A stretch of 64,000 nt of DNA from an uncultured Aquimarina sp. (GCA_947496705.1 CANMDW010000012.1:62001-126000), one strand, 5' to 3'; positions 18,639-28,644 are shown, counted from the stretch's first letter. The notes: a model not told the origin generated them from the letters alone. A program made the numbers and translations.

Positions 18639-18763
18639 AAAAATGGTAACAAATACTTAGAAACTCACGTTTAATAGAACGCAATCGTAATAAAATAGAG
18701 CTCTAGTTTTGAATAGCGTTGATACATAAAAAAATACTTTTTATGAATGATTTTTAGATACTT

Positions 18764-18848
18764 ATCCCACCCTAAATCCTTCCCCAAGGGAAGGACTTTT
18801 ATTACCAAATTTTGCTACCTTCCCTTTGGGAAAGGTTGGGGATGGGAT
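18764..18848. repeat. 85-bp imperfect inverted repeat (stem-loop element)
   Basis: Two arms of about 31 bases (ATCCCACCCTAAATCC... and its near reverse complement ending GGTTGGGGATGGGAT) enclose about 23 bases. Each arm carries an inner palindrome (TTCCCCAAGGGAA and TTCCCTTTGGGAA). It has the look of a dispersed intergenic palindrome. It fills most of the 319-bp gap between the dehydrogenase and sigma-factor genes; an open frame across it is an artefact. Confidence 0.7.
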
Positions 18849-18957
18849 ATAAAGTACTTTGGTGAAATTAATCAACGCAATTATAAACTAGAGCCTAAAA
18901 TTGTAGTAAAATCAGGGATTACAACTCATATAGATGGTTTTATAGAAGCCAAAGAGT

Positions 18958-19545
18958 TTACTTCTCAATTGCTTTAATATCAACCCTGCTGCGTATTTTT
19001 TGTAATCCGCGATAGGCATAATTACGAACTATTTGTTCAGAAAGGTTCATTATTTTTGCAATTTCCTTGTATCTCAGGTTTACATAGTATTTTAGATATA
19101 ACACTTCTCTCTGGGCATTAGGAAGTTTACTTAATTCGCTATAGATCCAATTTTTGGTATGCTGTTCAGATTCTAAATCAATATATTTATTTTCAGGAGA
19201 TTGTTCAGATGTGGTATTTCCTCTCTCAACGACCTTTAAATATGTTTTATGCTTACGTTCCCGAGCATTATTTCGGCTAATTTCATGATATATATTTTTT
19301 TTCAGGGCACTAAAGAGATAGACTTCAAGATTGTCAATTTTAGCCAGTTTTTTGTGATTTTTAGCAATCCAAATAAATAACTCTTGTATGATATCATCTA
19401 TGTTATATGGCCTTAGTGTAGAAGTAAAATGAGTGCCATAAAATTTTAGTTTACCAAAATAAGAACGATACAATGTATCCAGTGCATGAGAATCACCCTC
19501 GATAATTCTTCTTTTGATGTTATTTATTTTTGACGAGTCAGTCAT
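18958..19545 (-). CDS. ECF RNA polymerase sigma factor (FecI-like)
   Basis: A 195-residue sigma factor with region 2 (LDTLYRSYFGKLKFYG...DIIQELFIWIAKNHKKL) and region 4 (LPNAQREVLYLKYYVNLRYKEIAKIMNLSEQIVRNYAYRGLQKIR). Bacteroidota partners of FecR have this form. It is transcribed away from the fecR-like gene, 344 bases apart. Cell-surface signalling from the adjacent STN-type receptor is the expected mode of control. Confidence 0.92.
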   Translation of the reverse strand: MTDSSKINNIKRRIIEGDSHALDTLYRSYFGKLKFYGTHFTSTLRPYNIDDIIQELFIWIAKNHKKLAKIDNLEVYLFSALKKNIYHEISRNNARERKHKTYLKVVERGNTTSEQSPENKYIDLESEQHTKNWIYSELSKLPNAQREVLYLKYYVNLRYKEIAKIMNLSEQIVRNYAYRGLQKIRSRVDIKAIEK

Positions 19546-19889
19546 TCCCCAATGTGTGATTGCTTACATAAAACCTCATTGATTAAATGAGATTTTGTGA
19601 ATAAAATTAGAGTTTTATTTATAAAAACAAATTTTTAAAGTTAAAATAATTAACTATTTATACTTGCCAAACCATTATAACAGCATTAATAGCAATCAAT
19701 ACTTGTAGAATAGTAGTCCTCTTTTTACCAAATTTTTAAAATAATACAAAATTGAAGGTTACAAAATGTTTCTATACTTCATCTTATATATAAGTCTGGT
19801 TGTTTAATCCGGATTAAAAATTATTTGTAACGGCTTTAACGTATGTGGTTTGCCCTAAATAACAAACCCAGTATGTGCATAATAAGATA
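19546..19889. other. intergenic region between divergent sigma-factor and fecR genes
   Basis: AT-rich. No -7 box of good quality, repeat or small gene was seen. It must contain both promoters. Confidence 0.4.
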
Positions 19890-20915
19890 ATGAAAATGAA
19901 ATCTGATAAGTACAAAGATTTTTCGGTTACCGAGTTTATGGAAGATGAACATTTTATTAAATGGGCATTAAACGAAGATGAAACACATGACCTATTCTGG
20001 GAATCTTTTTTTAATACATATCCACGCCAAAGAACCCCTGCAAATGAAGCCAGAGAACTACTTAGACAAATTCATGGAACTTTTGATACAGAAGTAAACA
20101 GAGTATCCCGGCCAGTTGAAAGCTTAGAAGGAGTATTCAAAGAGCTTATGGATGAGCGTTCAGAAATCCCAAAATTTAAGAAAACAAAGAAACGTCGGTT
20201 CTATGGGTTGGCTTATGCTTCTATATTGGCTGTATTGATTGCCTGCACCTACTTTTTTCTTATTACCGGAAATCAGGATAAAATCAAATATGTCACCAGA
20301 CATGGTGAGTGGAAAACAATAGAACTTCCCGATGGTTCTCAGGTAGCATTAAATGCCAATTCGCAGTTGATCTTTCAGAATACCTGGGTAGAAGGAAAAG
20401 ACCGGTTGGTTTGGTTAAAAGGCGAAGCGTTTTTTGAGGTAGAAAAGAAACCCCAAACCAATGCCAAATTTTCTGTGATAACAAAAGATCTGAGCATTCA
20501 GGTTTTAGGAACTTCTTTTAATGTAAATACCAGAAACCGGCAGACCGAAGTTTTTCTGGAAGAAGGAAACGTAACACTGGATATGGGAAATGAACAAGCA
20601 TGCATTGTACCTGGCGAATTTTTGGCCTATTCACAGGAAAAAAAGAAAATAACAAAGCGATATAAAAAGACAGAAGATATTCAGTCTTTCTGGAAAGATG
20701 GCGTCTTAAAAATTGAAGAGGCGTCGATGAGAAAGATTCTGAATGAGATAGAGGTAATTTACGGGGTAGATATCGTGGTCAATAATATCGCTGTGTTTGA
20801 AAAAGAAGGAACTATTGCTATTCCTGTAGATAATATAGAAATAGCCATACCAATTTTAGAGCGGGTATTGCATGTGAAAATACGTAAGAAGATGAATCAA
20901 TTGTTCATTGAGTAA
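19890..20915 (+). CDS. FecR-like anti-sigma regulator
   Basis: A 341-residue inner-membrane signal transducer. The cytoplasmic N-terminal part (to about 105) would hold the sigma factor, one membrane helix follows (LAYASILAVLIACTYFFLI), then the periplasmic FecR domain (YVTRHGEWKTIELPDGSQVALNANSQLIF...GEAFFEV, VLGTSFNVNTRN). A C-terminal domain (LKIEEASMRKILNEIEVIYGVDIVV) follows that is typical of Bacteroidota FecR proteins. The ATG at 19890 is chosen over a GTG at 19875. It lies 112 bases before the receptor gene and probably shares its transcript. Confidence 0.93.
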   Translation: MKMKSDKYKDFSVTEFMEDEHFIKWALNEDETHDLFWESFFNTYPRQRTPANEARELLRQIHGTFDTEVNRVSRPVESLEGVFKELMDERSEIPKFKKTKKRRFYGLAYASILAVLIACTYFFLITGNQDKIKYVTRHGEWKTIELPDGSQVALNANSQLIFQNTWVEGKDRLVWLKGEAFFEVEKKPQTNAKFSVITKDLSIQVLGTSFNVNTRNRQTEVFLEEGNVTLDMGNEQACIVPGEFLAYSQEKKKITKRYKKTEDIQSFWKDGVLKIEEASMRKILNEIEVIYGVDIVVNNIAVFEKEGTIAIPVDNIEIAIPILERVLHVKIRKKMNQLFIE

Positions 20916-21027
20916 TGTAAATATTTAGTTAGAAAAGAGGTTGAATATTATTTTGAAGTCATCTCGATTTTTGTATTGATAATAAGAACCAATCTATCTA
21001 AATACATAAAATTAAAATCTGTCAATA

Positions 21028-23961
21028 ATGAAAAAAGTAACATCACACATTTCTAGGGCATCTATTTTTTTAATACTTTTTCTCACAATTTTTCTGCATT
21101 CACTGCAAGGCAATGCTACCAATAATGAACTCAGGTTTACTGATTATACCCTAAAAGAAGCACTTGATACCATCGCAGATAAGTATCATATATTCTTCTC
21201 GTATGATAAATCCTTGCTAGAGGATATAAAAGTTGATTTTGAATTAGATGAAAACGAAAGCCTGTTTGAAGCGATAGATAGACTTATCAAAATGACGAAT
21301 CTGAGTTATGAATCTTTTGGAGATAAGTATTTTGTAATCTACAAAAAAACAAAAGAGGGTGCCGAAGATTTGTCACAACTTCTGGAATATTTTGATAAGA
21401 TCAATAAAATAGAAGATAAAGGGAATTTACTTCTTGTAAATCAACAAAACAGTATTAATCAACAAAGGAGTGAGTTAATCAGTATGATAAAAAAGATGGA
21501 GCAGCAGGAAATTAAAGGTACTGTTACTGCCGCCGATGGCACACCTATACCAGGTGCCAATGTTTTGATCAAAGGAACTACAAGGGGATTTGTCACCGAT
21601 ATCGATGGTAATTTTAGTTTTGAAGGAGAGCTGCCGGTAACATTGGTAGTTTCTTATATAGGATTTAATACCAAAGAAATAAAAATTACTTCTATAGCAG
21701 CACCGATTTTAATCGAATTAAGCGAAGGTTTTGCGCTAGATGATATTGTTGTAACTGCAAGAAGAAGACCAGAAAGAATTCAGGATACCCCGATATCTAT
21801 TACTGCAATTCAGGGGCCGGTACTGGAAGAAATGGGTGTAGATGATTTATCTGGTATTGGTGATATGGCTCCCAATTTAACCTTTAGTACTACCGGAACC
21901 GTATCTGGATCAAGTTCGGCAGCAGTAGTATTTATGAGAGGAATCGGCCAAAATGATTATGTTCCTGTTGCAGATCCGGGAGTGGGGATCTATGTAGATG
22001 ATGTATATCTGGGCAGAACCATTGGTGCCGTACTCGATATTGTAGATCTCAAAAGTGTTGAGGTGATTCGTGGCCCTCAGGGAACACTCTTTGGCAGAAA
22101 TACTATAGGCGGAGCAATAGCCCTTACATCTAATGACCCGGGCGAAGAGTTTGCAGGTAAAATTAGTGTAACCGGCGGAAGCTATACCCGTAATGATGCG
22201 TCGGTTGCCCTTAGTGGCCCCTTATCTGAAGAGGTTGGAATATCATTTAATTTTGTAAGAAGAAATAGAGAAGGATATGTAGAGAGGGTAAATGTTGAAG
22301 ATTCCTGGCTGGGCAATGATAATATGCATGGGTTTAAAGTGAAACTCAATTGGGGTAAGCCAGATACTAAGTTTTCAGCAAAATTAATAGCAGATTATGT
22401 GGTAGAACGTGAAGAATCTGCACCAGAACAAAACCTGTTCTTCAGGCCCGATACTCAAATTACAAATTTGTGGAATACCGGAGCCGGAGTTTCTACCGCA
22501 CAGGGCTATGTAGAAGGTGATCAAACTGCCGGAACAGATATTTATGATGAACGCTTAAATCTGGGGCCTTTTAAAACGGGCGAAACTTCACTATCTCAAA
22601 ATGATATTGATTCTTATGGTATTTCGGCAAACCTAAACTATGAATTTAAAGAAGGACTGGCTTCAAAATTGATTTTGGCCTACAGAAATCTGGATGCTAA
22701 ATTTGCCAGACAGGTAGACGGCTCTGCTTTTAGTATTTTTGAGAATCGGGATGTGTATCTACAGGATCAGTTTAGTGCCGATTTTAGATTGAATAAAAAG
22801 AGTGATAAGCTGGATCTTGTAGCCGGGCTTTTTTATTTTAATGAAAAGGTAGACAACCAATTAAACTTCACCGGTGTTTTACAAGGAGTAGCATGGCCTG
22901 CATTTGTGGGTGGAGAAGTGGATAATTCTAATTATGCGGTATACGGAGAAGGAACCTATAAGATCACAGATCAATTTTCATTAACAGCTGGGCTTCGGTA
23001 CACCAATGAAACCAAAAAAGCGATGCCCGATGCATTTACAGATCCAACAGCATCTATCGAGAACAGGCCTGATGGCCCAGCAGCAGAAAGAGATCCTGTA
23101 ACCAATCCGGGAAGGCTTCTGGATAAAATATGGCAGGAAAATTCGTTTGATAAGGTTACCTGGAGGTTTAATGCCGCCTATAAGATCTCTAATTCGGTAA
23201 ATGTATACGCTTCGGTAGCTACCGGTTTTAAGTCGGGTGGTTTCGAATGGCGTGTAACCAATAGTTCATTTTATGATGATCCATCCAATGATTTTGATGG
23301 CGATGGCGATGGCGATCTGCCGCAATTTAGACCTGAAACGGTAACATCTTATGAAATAGGATCAAAATTTGATCTGCGCAATACCGATTTTAGATTCAAT
23401 TTTGCAGCTTTTTATACTTCGTATAATGATATGCAGATTGCTGCAAATCCACCGGGATCTATTGCAACGTTTCAAACCAATGCAGGAGATAGTGAAATAA
23501 AAGGAATAGAAGCCGAAGTTATCTGGGTACCTGTTTCATCTGTATTACTTAATGTAGGCTACGGGCTAATCGATGCCGAGTATACAGATTTGATTGAAGG
23601 AGTGACTGTTTCTGAAGATGATAAATTTATTCTTACCCCAGAACATATGGTAACTTTTGGAGCGTCCTATAAATTCCCGTTGGGAGAGGGTAATCTTACT
23701 ACCCGTATCGATGGTCATTATAAATCGGAAATGCATTTTGAAGCAGAAAACAGCGACTTTGTTTTTGATGATGGGCACACGGCTCTTAATGCATCTATAC
23801 GATACAATACCAAAAAACATTGGGGGATCACCGCCGGGGTCGATAACTTAACCGATGAACTCTATGTTATTGGTGGTGATGCCAATACAGCTATTGGATA
23901 TGAGAACGGAATATATGCAAGACCAAGAAATTATTATGTAACACTTTCCTACTCTTTTTAA
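21028..23961 (+). CDS. TonB-dependent outer-membrane receptor with N-terminal STN signalling domain
   Basis: 977 residues: signal peptide (1-31), STN domain (about 33-105, YTLKEALDTIADKYHIFFSYDKSLLEDIKVDFEL), a linker of about 50 residues, a carboxypeptidase-like beta domain (about 158-235, GTVTAADGTPIPGANVLIKGT), a plug (VTARRRPERIQDTPISI ... VEVIRGPQGTLFGRNTIGGAI) and a 22-strand-type barrel ending YYVTLSYSF. The STN domain and the FecI/FecR genes next door mean that ligand binding probably switches on its own transcription. It has no SusD partner, and its plug resembles siderophore/vitamin-type receptors more than SusC. Ligand unknown. Confidence 0.92.
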   Translation: MKKVTSHISRASIFLILFLTIFLHSLQGNATNNELRFTDYTLKEALDTIADKYHIFFSYDKSLLEDIKVDFELDENESLFEAIDRLIKMTNLSYESFGDKYFVIYKKTKEGAEDLSQLLEYFDKINKIEDKGNLLLVNQQNSINQQRSELISMIKKMEQQEIKGTVTAADGTPIPGANVLIKGTTRGFVTDIDGNFSFEGELPVTLVVSYIGFNTKEIKITSIAAPILIELSEGFALDDIVVTARRRPERIQDTPISITAIQGPVLEEMGVDDLSGIGDMAPNLTFSTTGTVSGSSSAAVVFMRGIGQNDYVPVADPGVGIYVDDVYLGRTIGAVLDIVDLKSVEVIRGPQGTLFGRNTIGGAIALTSNDPGEEFAGKISVTGGSYTRNDASVALSGPLSEEVGISFNFVRRNREGYVERVNVEDSWLGNDNMHGFKVKLNWGKPDTKFSAKLIADYVVEREESAPEQNLFFRPDTQITNLWNTGAGVSTAQGYVEGDQTAGTDIYDERLNLGPFKTGETSLSQNDIDSYGISANLNYEFKEGLASKLILAYRNLDAKFARQVDGSAFSIFENRDVYLQDQFSADFRLNKKSDKLDLVAGLFYFNEKVDNQLNFTGVLQGVAWPAFVGGEVDNSNYAVYGEGTYKITDQFSLTAGLRYTNETKKAMPDAFTDPTASIENRPDGPAAERDPVTNPGRLLDKIWQENSFDKVTWRFNAAYKISNSVNVYASVATGFKSGGFEWRVTNSSFYDDPSNDFDGDGDGDLPQFRPETVTSYEIGSKFDLRNTDFRFNFAAFYTSYNDMQIAANPPGSIATFQTNAGDSEIKGIEAEVIWVPVSSVLLNVGYGLIDAEYTDLIEGVTVSEDDKFILTPEHMVTFGASYKFPLGEGNLTTRIDGHYKSEMHFEAENSDFVFDDGHTALNASIRYNTKKHWGITAGVDNLTDELYVIGGDANTAIGYENGIYARPRNYYVTLSYSF

Positions 23962-23972
23962 ATACTCATGAT

Positions 23973-24023
23973 ATAAGCCCAGGCCCCAAAGAGATTGTTA
24001 AAACCTTTGGGGCCTGGGCTTAT
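23973..24023. terminator. strong hairpin after the TonB receptor gene
   Basis: A perfect 19-bp inverted repeat ATAAGCCCAGGCCCCAAAG/CTTTGGGGCCTGGGCTTAT around a 13-base loop, 11 bases after the stop codon. The trailing sequence is A/T-rich but lacks a long T run. Confidence 0.75.
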
Positions 24024-24130
24024 AAAATCTTAATAACTCTTCTCATACCTGCTAACAACTCCTTGCCAAACCCCTTTGTAGTTTAGAAAATCTTTTTATT
24101 TTTACAATACGTTAACATTTCCGGGAAACA

Positions 24131-25639
24131 TTGAGAATCAGACCTATTCAAATATCATTATTTATCCTATTCGTATTAGGGGGATTATTCGGGCTCATGT
24201 TTTTAAGTGAAAAAGGAGGTATACAGAAGGCTCAAACACAAGATGACGGATTCTCTTATGAAGGGCTCTCGGTTAAATATCCTACACATACTACTTTTCT
24301 GGGGTTGGAGAAAGATACTTCTCTTACCCGGCAAGATATTCTAAAGGTTACAGAAATTGTAACCCCTTTAGAGATCGAAACGACCAAAACTGCCAACGAT
24401 ATTGCTCTGGCACAGGAGATAAAACAATTGCCTGATTTCTCTAAAATTGATACAACAAGCCTGGTGAGGATCAAATATCCCGAGGATCATCCAGATTTTA
24501 AAAATGAGTTAAGAAAAAAGCTTTCTTCAAGATCGTGCAGGATTTTACACTACGGAGATTCGCAGATCGAAGGAGACCGAATTACAGGATATCTGCGTAA
24601 CAGGCTTCAGCATATGTACGGGGGTAGCGGACCAGGATTTATTCCGGTATTACCGGTATACCGGCAAATAAGTGCTGTTGTAGAACCTGGCGAACAGTGG
24701 CAGCGCTATGCATTTTTTGATCCAACAATAAAAAAATTCTCTCACAAGAAGTATGGAGCTTATCTTTCTGTTTCGCGGTTTACAGAACATCAGGTAGCAG
24801 TGCCAGACAGTGCGGCAATTGATTCTTTGCCAATCGTTAAAGCTTCAATAAAAATTGGTAAATCTCAAAAAACCTATGCAAAGTTCAGGCGGTTTACCAA
24901 TATTGGTCTGCATTACGGGAACTGTAATTTTCCGATTAAGATATCTGTATATAATGATGGCGCTTTGATGCAACAAGACAGTTTGATCCCAGATGGAAGG
25001 TACCATCAATATAAAATCAAAACTACCACAACTCCTACCGATCTCAGGATTGAACTTGAAGGTAAAATAAGTGCAGATTTTTATGGGTTAACACTCGATG
25101 GCGGCTCTGGGATTCAGATTGATAATATAGCGATGCGGGGAGCCTCGGGAACTATTTTTGCCAGCTCTAATGCGATAACCTATAGCCGAATGGTAAGGCA
25201 GTTAAAACCCAAAATTGTTATTATGCAATACGGAGGTAATACTATGCCGTATCTCAAAGATTCTACAGATGTCGATAAGTATACAAAACGTATAGCGGGT
25301 CAGGTAAAATGGATCCGGCGACGTGCAAAGAATGCCAGTTTTATATTTATTGGCCCTACAGATATGTGTGCTCCTGTAAATGGTAAAATGGAAACCTACC
25401 CATTGTTGCCATACCTTAATTCGAAGCTTATGGAGACCTGTCTGGAGAATAATGTGGCATATTGGAGTATGTATAATGCCATGGGTGGAAAAGGATCGAT
25501 GGAGTTATGGGTAGAAGAGAAGCTTACCGCCAAAGACTATATGCATTTTACCTGGAAAGGAACCAAAATAATTTCAGAACTATTTTTTACAGCCCTATAC
25601 CTTGACCTTAAAGAACCTCAAAATAATGAAGATACGTAG
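24131..25639 (+). CDS. membrane-anchored SGNH/GDSL hydrolase
   Basis: A 502-residue protein with one N-terminal membrane helix (about 7-26) and a periplasmic SGNH esterase/acyltransferase domain. Block I Ser is in HYGDSQIEGDR, a block III-like QYGGNT follows, and the Asp-x-x-His is in KDYMHFTWKG. The start is TTG at 24131. It overlaps the second SGNH gene, which in turn overlaps an MBOAT gene, so the three are one operon. In AlgI/AlgJ/AlgX or PatA/PatB-like systems such proteins move acyl groups onto polysaccharide in the periplasm; the same role is inferred here. Confidence 0.82.
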   Translation: MRIRPIQISLFILFVLGGLFGLMFLSEKGGIQKAQTQDDGFSYEGLSVKYPTHTTFLGLEKDTSLTRQDILKVTEIVTPLEIETTKTANDIALAQEIKQLPDFSKIDTTSLVRIKYPEDHPDFKNELRKKLSSRSCRILHYGDSQIEGDRITGYLRNRLQHMYGGSGPGFIPVLPVYRQISAVVEPGEQWQRYAFFDPTIKKFSHKKYGAYLSVSRFTEHQVAVPDSAAIDSLPIVKASIKIGKSQKTYAKFRRFTNIGLHYGNCNFPIKISVYNDGALMQQDSLIPDGRYHQYKIKTTTTPTDLRIELEGKISADFYGLTLDGGSGIQIDNIAMRGASGTIFASSNAITYSRMVRQLKPKIVIMQYGGNTMPYLKDSTDVDKYTKRIAGQVKWIRRRAKNASFIFIGPTDMCAPVNGKMETYPLLPYLNSKLMETCLENNVAYWSMYNAMGGKGSMELWVEEKLTAKDYMHFTWKGTKIISELFFTALYLDLKEPQNNEDT

Positions 25640-26906
25640 TAAATTGATTTTTTATCTATGGCTTTTGACCTTACCGGCAATGGCACAAACCTATGTTTTA
25701 GATACCATACAAGATAAATACCCTTTTGTGAACTGGAAAGCTAATGCTATTAAGATGGCCTCAACTTCTCCGGCTTTTAAAAAACTCTATTGCAAATTGG
25801 ATACAATTGCCAAAGGCGGTCAAGAAGATGTGCATATTTTTCATATCGGTGGTTCCCATATACAGGCAGATATTTATTCAAACCGCCTGAGGTCTTATCT
25901 ACAGACAATGAGTCCCACCTCCAAAGGGCAACGAGGGTTTATTTATCCTTTTAGTATTGCAAAAACCAATAACCCGGGGAATTATCGGGTGGAGTTTGAT
26001 GGTAAATGGTCGGGATATCGATGCTCGGTAAAAAAAGATAGTGTAGCCTGGGGGCTGGCTGGTGTCACAGCAGTATTTAAAGATACAATGGCCAATGTAA
26101 AAATAAAGGTGAACGGTAACAATTATCATGAAAAGATGTATGATTTTAATAGAATCAGGGTCTTTTATGATAACTGGAGCACAGAATATGAAATCGCTTT
26201 TAAACAGGATTCTCTGGTTACTGAAATTACCGAAAACAAAAAAGCGCATTTTATAGAGTTTGCATTTAACAAAACTGTCGAAGAAATTGAGTTTTGCATT
26301 CGTAAAATTGAAGATATTGAAAACCCCGAATTCCTGATGATGGGTATAGAATTAATGAATGATAATAAAGGAGTTCAATATACCTCTATCGGTGTAAACG
26401 GGGGAAGTTTTTCATATTATGACCGATGTCGTTATTTTGAAGATCAGTTACTGCTTTATAAGCCAGATCTGTTTATCGTATCGGTCGGCACCAATGATGC
26501 CTATCATCCCGACTTCAACCCGCAACGGTATAAAACATACTATACCGATTTGATCAAATTGGTACAAAAGGCAAATCCCGATTGTGCGGTACTGCTTACG
26601 GTACCCAATGATTCATATTACAAAAAGCAGTTTCCGAATCCAAGGACCCAAATCGCGAGAAAAATTATCTATGAAGTAGCAGAAGAGCAAAAGATGGCTG
26701 TGTGGGATTTTTATGAGATTATGGGAGGTTTTAACTCTTCACAAAGTTGGTATACCAATAAATTAATGCCCCGGGATCGCATTCATTTTACCGTAATGGG
26801 GTATCGTATTAAGGCAGATCTTTTATTGCAGGCATTAACAAATTCCTGGGAAGACATGTTACAGCTGAAACCAAATGCTATTTTGAATAAGATTATTAAT
26901 GAATAG
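25626..26906 (+). CDS. secreted SGNH/GDSL hydrolase
   Basis: A 426-residue protein starting at the ATG at 25626, with signal peptide MKIRSKLIFYLWLLTLPAMAQ. This start overlaps the previous stop by 14 bases; an earlier in-frame ATG at 25602 would bury the signal. The catalytic blocks are intact: Ser in IGGSHIQADIY, SVGTNDAYHP and the DRIHFTVMGY Asp/His pair. A second enzyme of the same fold as its upstream neighbour, with an 8-base overlap into the MBOAT gene. Probably the partner that finishes acyl transfer. Confidence 0.82.
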   Translation: MKIRSKLIFYLWLLTLPAMAQTYVLDTIQDKYPFVNWKANAIKMASTSPAFKKLYCKLDTIAKGGQEDVHIFHIGGSHIQADIYSNRLRSYLQTMSPTSKGQRGFIYPFSIAKTNNPGNYRVEFDGKWSGYRCSVKKDSVAWGLAGVTAVFKDTMANVKIKVNGNNYHEKMYDFNRIRVFYDNWSTEYEIAFKQDSLVTEITENKKAHFIEFAFNKTVEEIEFCIRKIEDIENPEFLMMGIELMNDNKGVQYTSIGVNGGSFSYYDRCRYFEDQLLLYKPDLFIVSVGTNDAYHPDFNPQRYKTYYTDLIKLVQKANPDCAVLLTVPNDSYYKKQFPNPRTQIARKIIYEVAEEQKMAVWDFYEIMGGFNSSQSWYTNKLMPRDRIHFTVMGYRIKADLLLQALTNSWEDMLQLKPNAILNKIINE

Positions 26907-28557
26907 ACTCATTGACATATTTTCTTTTTCTGAAAATTTTCCATTAATCTTTACCCAAGCAGATTTCTGGATATTTTTTGCAGCTGTATATTTTGTATAT
27001 GCCATTATCTATAGTAAGAAGAGTTTGCGCAGTGCTTACCTTTTTGCGATCAGTATTTTGTTTTATTACAAGACCAGTGGACTTTTTATAGGAATTCTGC
27101 TATTCAGTACAGTCAATGATTTCTTTCTGGGGAAGGCTATTTATAAAAGCAGATCGGTGTTGCTTCAAAAAACACTCGTAGCTATAAGTGTAATCATTAA
27201 TCTGGGAACGCTTTTCTATTTTAAATATGCATATTTCTTTACAGAATCCTACAATTATCTTTTTCAAACCGATTATGAAATCATCAATTATCTGGCACAA
27301 TGGGCCAATACCTGGGGGCAGGTTGATTATTTTACAGTAGATAAAATTATTCTTCCTGTGGGGATTTCGTTTTATACCTTCCAGACGATCAGTTATAGTG
27401 TAGATATATACAGAAAACAGATCAAACCCCTCAATTCTATTATTGATTTTGGCTTTTTTGTGAGTTTCTTTCCGCAGTTGGTGGCAGGGCCTATTGTGCG
27501 GGCATCCGATTTTGTGCCACAAATCAGAAAAGAGATCGATATTACCAAAGAAGAGTTTGGGCGCGCCGCTTTTATGATCCTAAAAGGTTTGATCAAGAAA
27601 ATGTTGTTTGCCGATTATATTGCTGCCAATTTTATGGATCGCGTATTTGATGTGCCCGAAATGTTCTCTGGTTTTACCAATATAATGGCCATGTTTGGAT
27701 ATTCGCTGCAGATCTATGGCGATTTTTCGGGATATACCGATATTGCAATCGGTCTGGCATTACTCATGGGATACAAATTACCGATAAACTTCAATTCGCC
27801 GTATAAAGCGATTCATTGCGGAGATTTCTGGAGACGGTGGCACATTTCACTATCCAGCTGGTTAAAAGACTATTTGTATATCCCAATTGGAGGTAATCGC
27901 AACGGAAGTATTTTTTCCTATGCCTTTATTTTAGTTTTTACTTTCTTAGGGGTTTTTGCAGTATCTAATTATGGTGTAGCGCTCTTAACTTGTTCAGGAA
28001 TAGGTGTGATGCTGATTATTACCCTATTTTCGTCTAAGCTGGCATGGCATTTTAATAGAAATGTCAATATAATGATCACCATGTTGGTGGGTGGCTTGTG
28101 GCACGGGGCCTCCTGGAAATTTGTGATCTGGGGAGGTCTTAATGGGATCGGGATTGTAGTTTACAAATATTGGCGTCTTATAAGCCCCTATGAAAATTCG
28201 AAAGCATGGTATGCACTGCTTTGGCGAATTGCATTGACTTTTGTGTTTATTACCTTTACCCGTATTTATTTTAGAGGAAATAGTATGGATCATATCGACC
28301 GCTTCTATCAACAGGTGGTGACCAATATGGACTGGCAGAATGCGCTAACGGTACTTTGGGAATATCGGGTGGTGTTTATGGTTATGCTAATCGGGTACAT
28401 CACACATTGGTTGCCATACAGCACCAAAGACTGGATCGAAGATCTGTTTATCAAAAGTAATTTTGTCATCAAAGCTGTAGTAGTGATGGTCGTGGCCATT
28501 ATCTGTTATCAAACCTATGCTGCCGATTTCCAGCCGTTTATTTATTTTCAGTTTTAA
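26899..28557 (+). CDS. MBOAT family O-acyltransferase (AlgI-like)
   Basis: A 552-residue polytopic membrane protein that passes acyl groups across the inner membrane. Family marks are clear: PVGISFYTFQTISYSVDIYR, FFPQLVAGPIVRASDFVPQI, YGDFSGYTDIAIG, the segment from FNSPYKAIHCGDFWRRWHISLSSWLK and the catalytic His region LVGGLWHGASW. Length and order match AlgI/DltB-like proteins. It is the last gene of the SGNH-SGNH-MBOAT unit. No glycosyltransferases for the acceptor polysaccharide are in the window, so the acceptor is unknown. Confidence 0.95.
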   Translation: MNRLIDIFSFSENFPLIFTQADFWIFFAAVYFVYAIIYSKKSLRSAYLFAISILFYYKTSGLFIGILLFSTVNDFFLGKAIYKSRSVLLQKTLVAISVIINLGTLFYFKYAYFFTESYNYLFQTDYEIINYLAQWANTWGQVDYFTVDKIILPVGISFYTFQTISYSVDIYRKQIKPLNSIIDFGFFVSFFPQLVAGPIVRASDFVPQIRKEIDITKEEFGRAAFMILKGLIKKMLFADYIAANFMDRVFDVPEMFSGFTNIMAMFGYSLQIYGDFSGYTDIAIGLALLMGYKLPINFNSPYKAIHCGDFWRRWHISLSSWLKDYLYIPIGGNRNGSIFSYAFILVFTFLGVFAVSNYGVALLTCSGIGVMLIITLFSSKLAWHFNRNVNIMITMLVGGLWHGASWKFVIWGGLNGIGIVVYKYWRLISPYENSKAWYALLWRIALTFVFITFTRIYFRGNSMDHIDRFYQQVVTNMDWQNALTVLWEYRVVFMVMLIGYITHWLPYSTKDWIEDLFIKSNFVIKAVVVMVVAIICYQTYAADFQPFIYFQF

Positions 28558-28606
28558 GTAGTAAGTAAGTCTGTGAATAGTGGAGCAGATGAGTTTATTA
28601 TTTTTG

Positions 28607-28644
28607 GGCGTGCCCCCGATAACTATCGGGATCGGGGGCACGCC
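28607..28644. repeat. GC-rich palindrome after the MBOAT gene
   Basis: GGCGTGCCCCCGAT (28607-28620) pairs perfectly with ATCGGGGGCACGCC (28631-28644). It may serve as a terminator or be a dispersed palindrome. A second inverted pair, CTACCGCTTA/TAAGCGGTAG, spans 28727-28808. Confidence 0.6.

Noticed and set aside
18747..18977. Open frame of 76 codons between the dehydrogenase and sigma-factor genes
   Set aside because: It runs across the inverted repeat and has no recognisable protein features.
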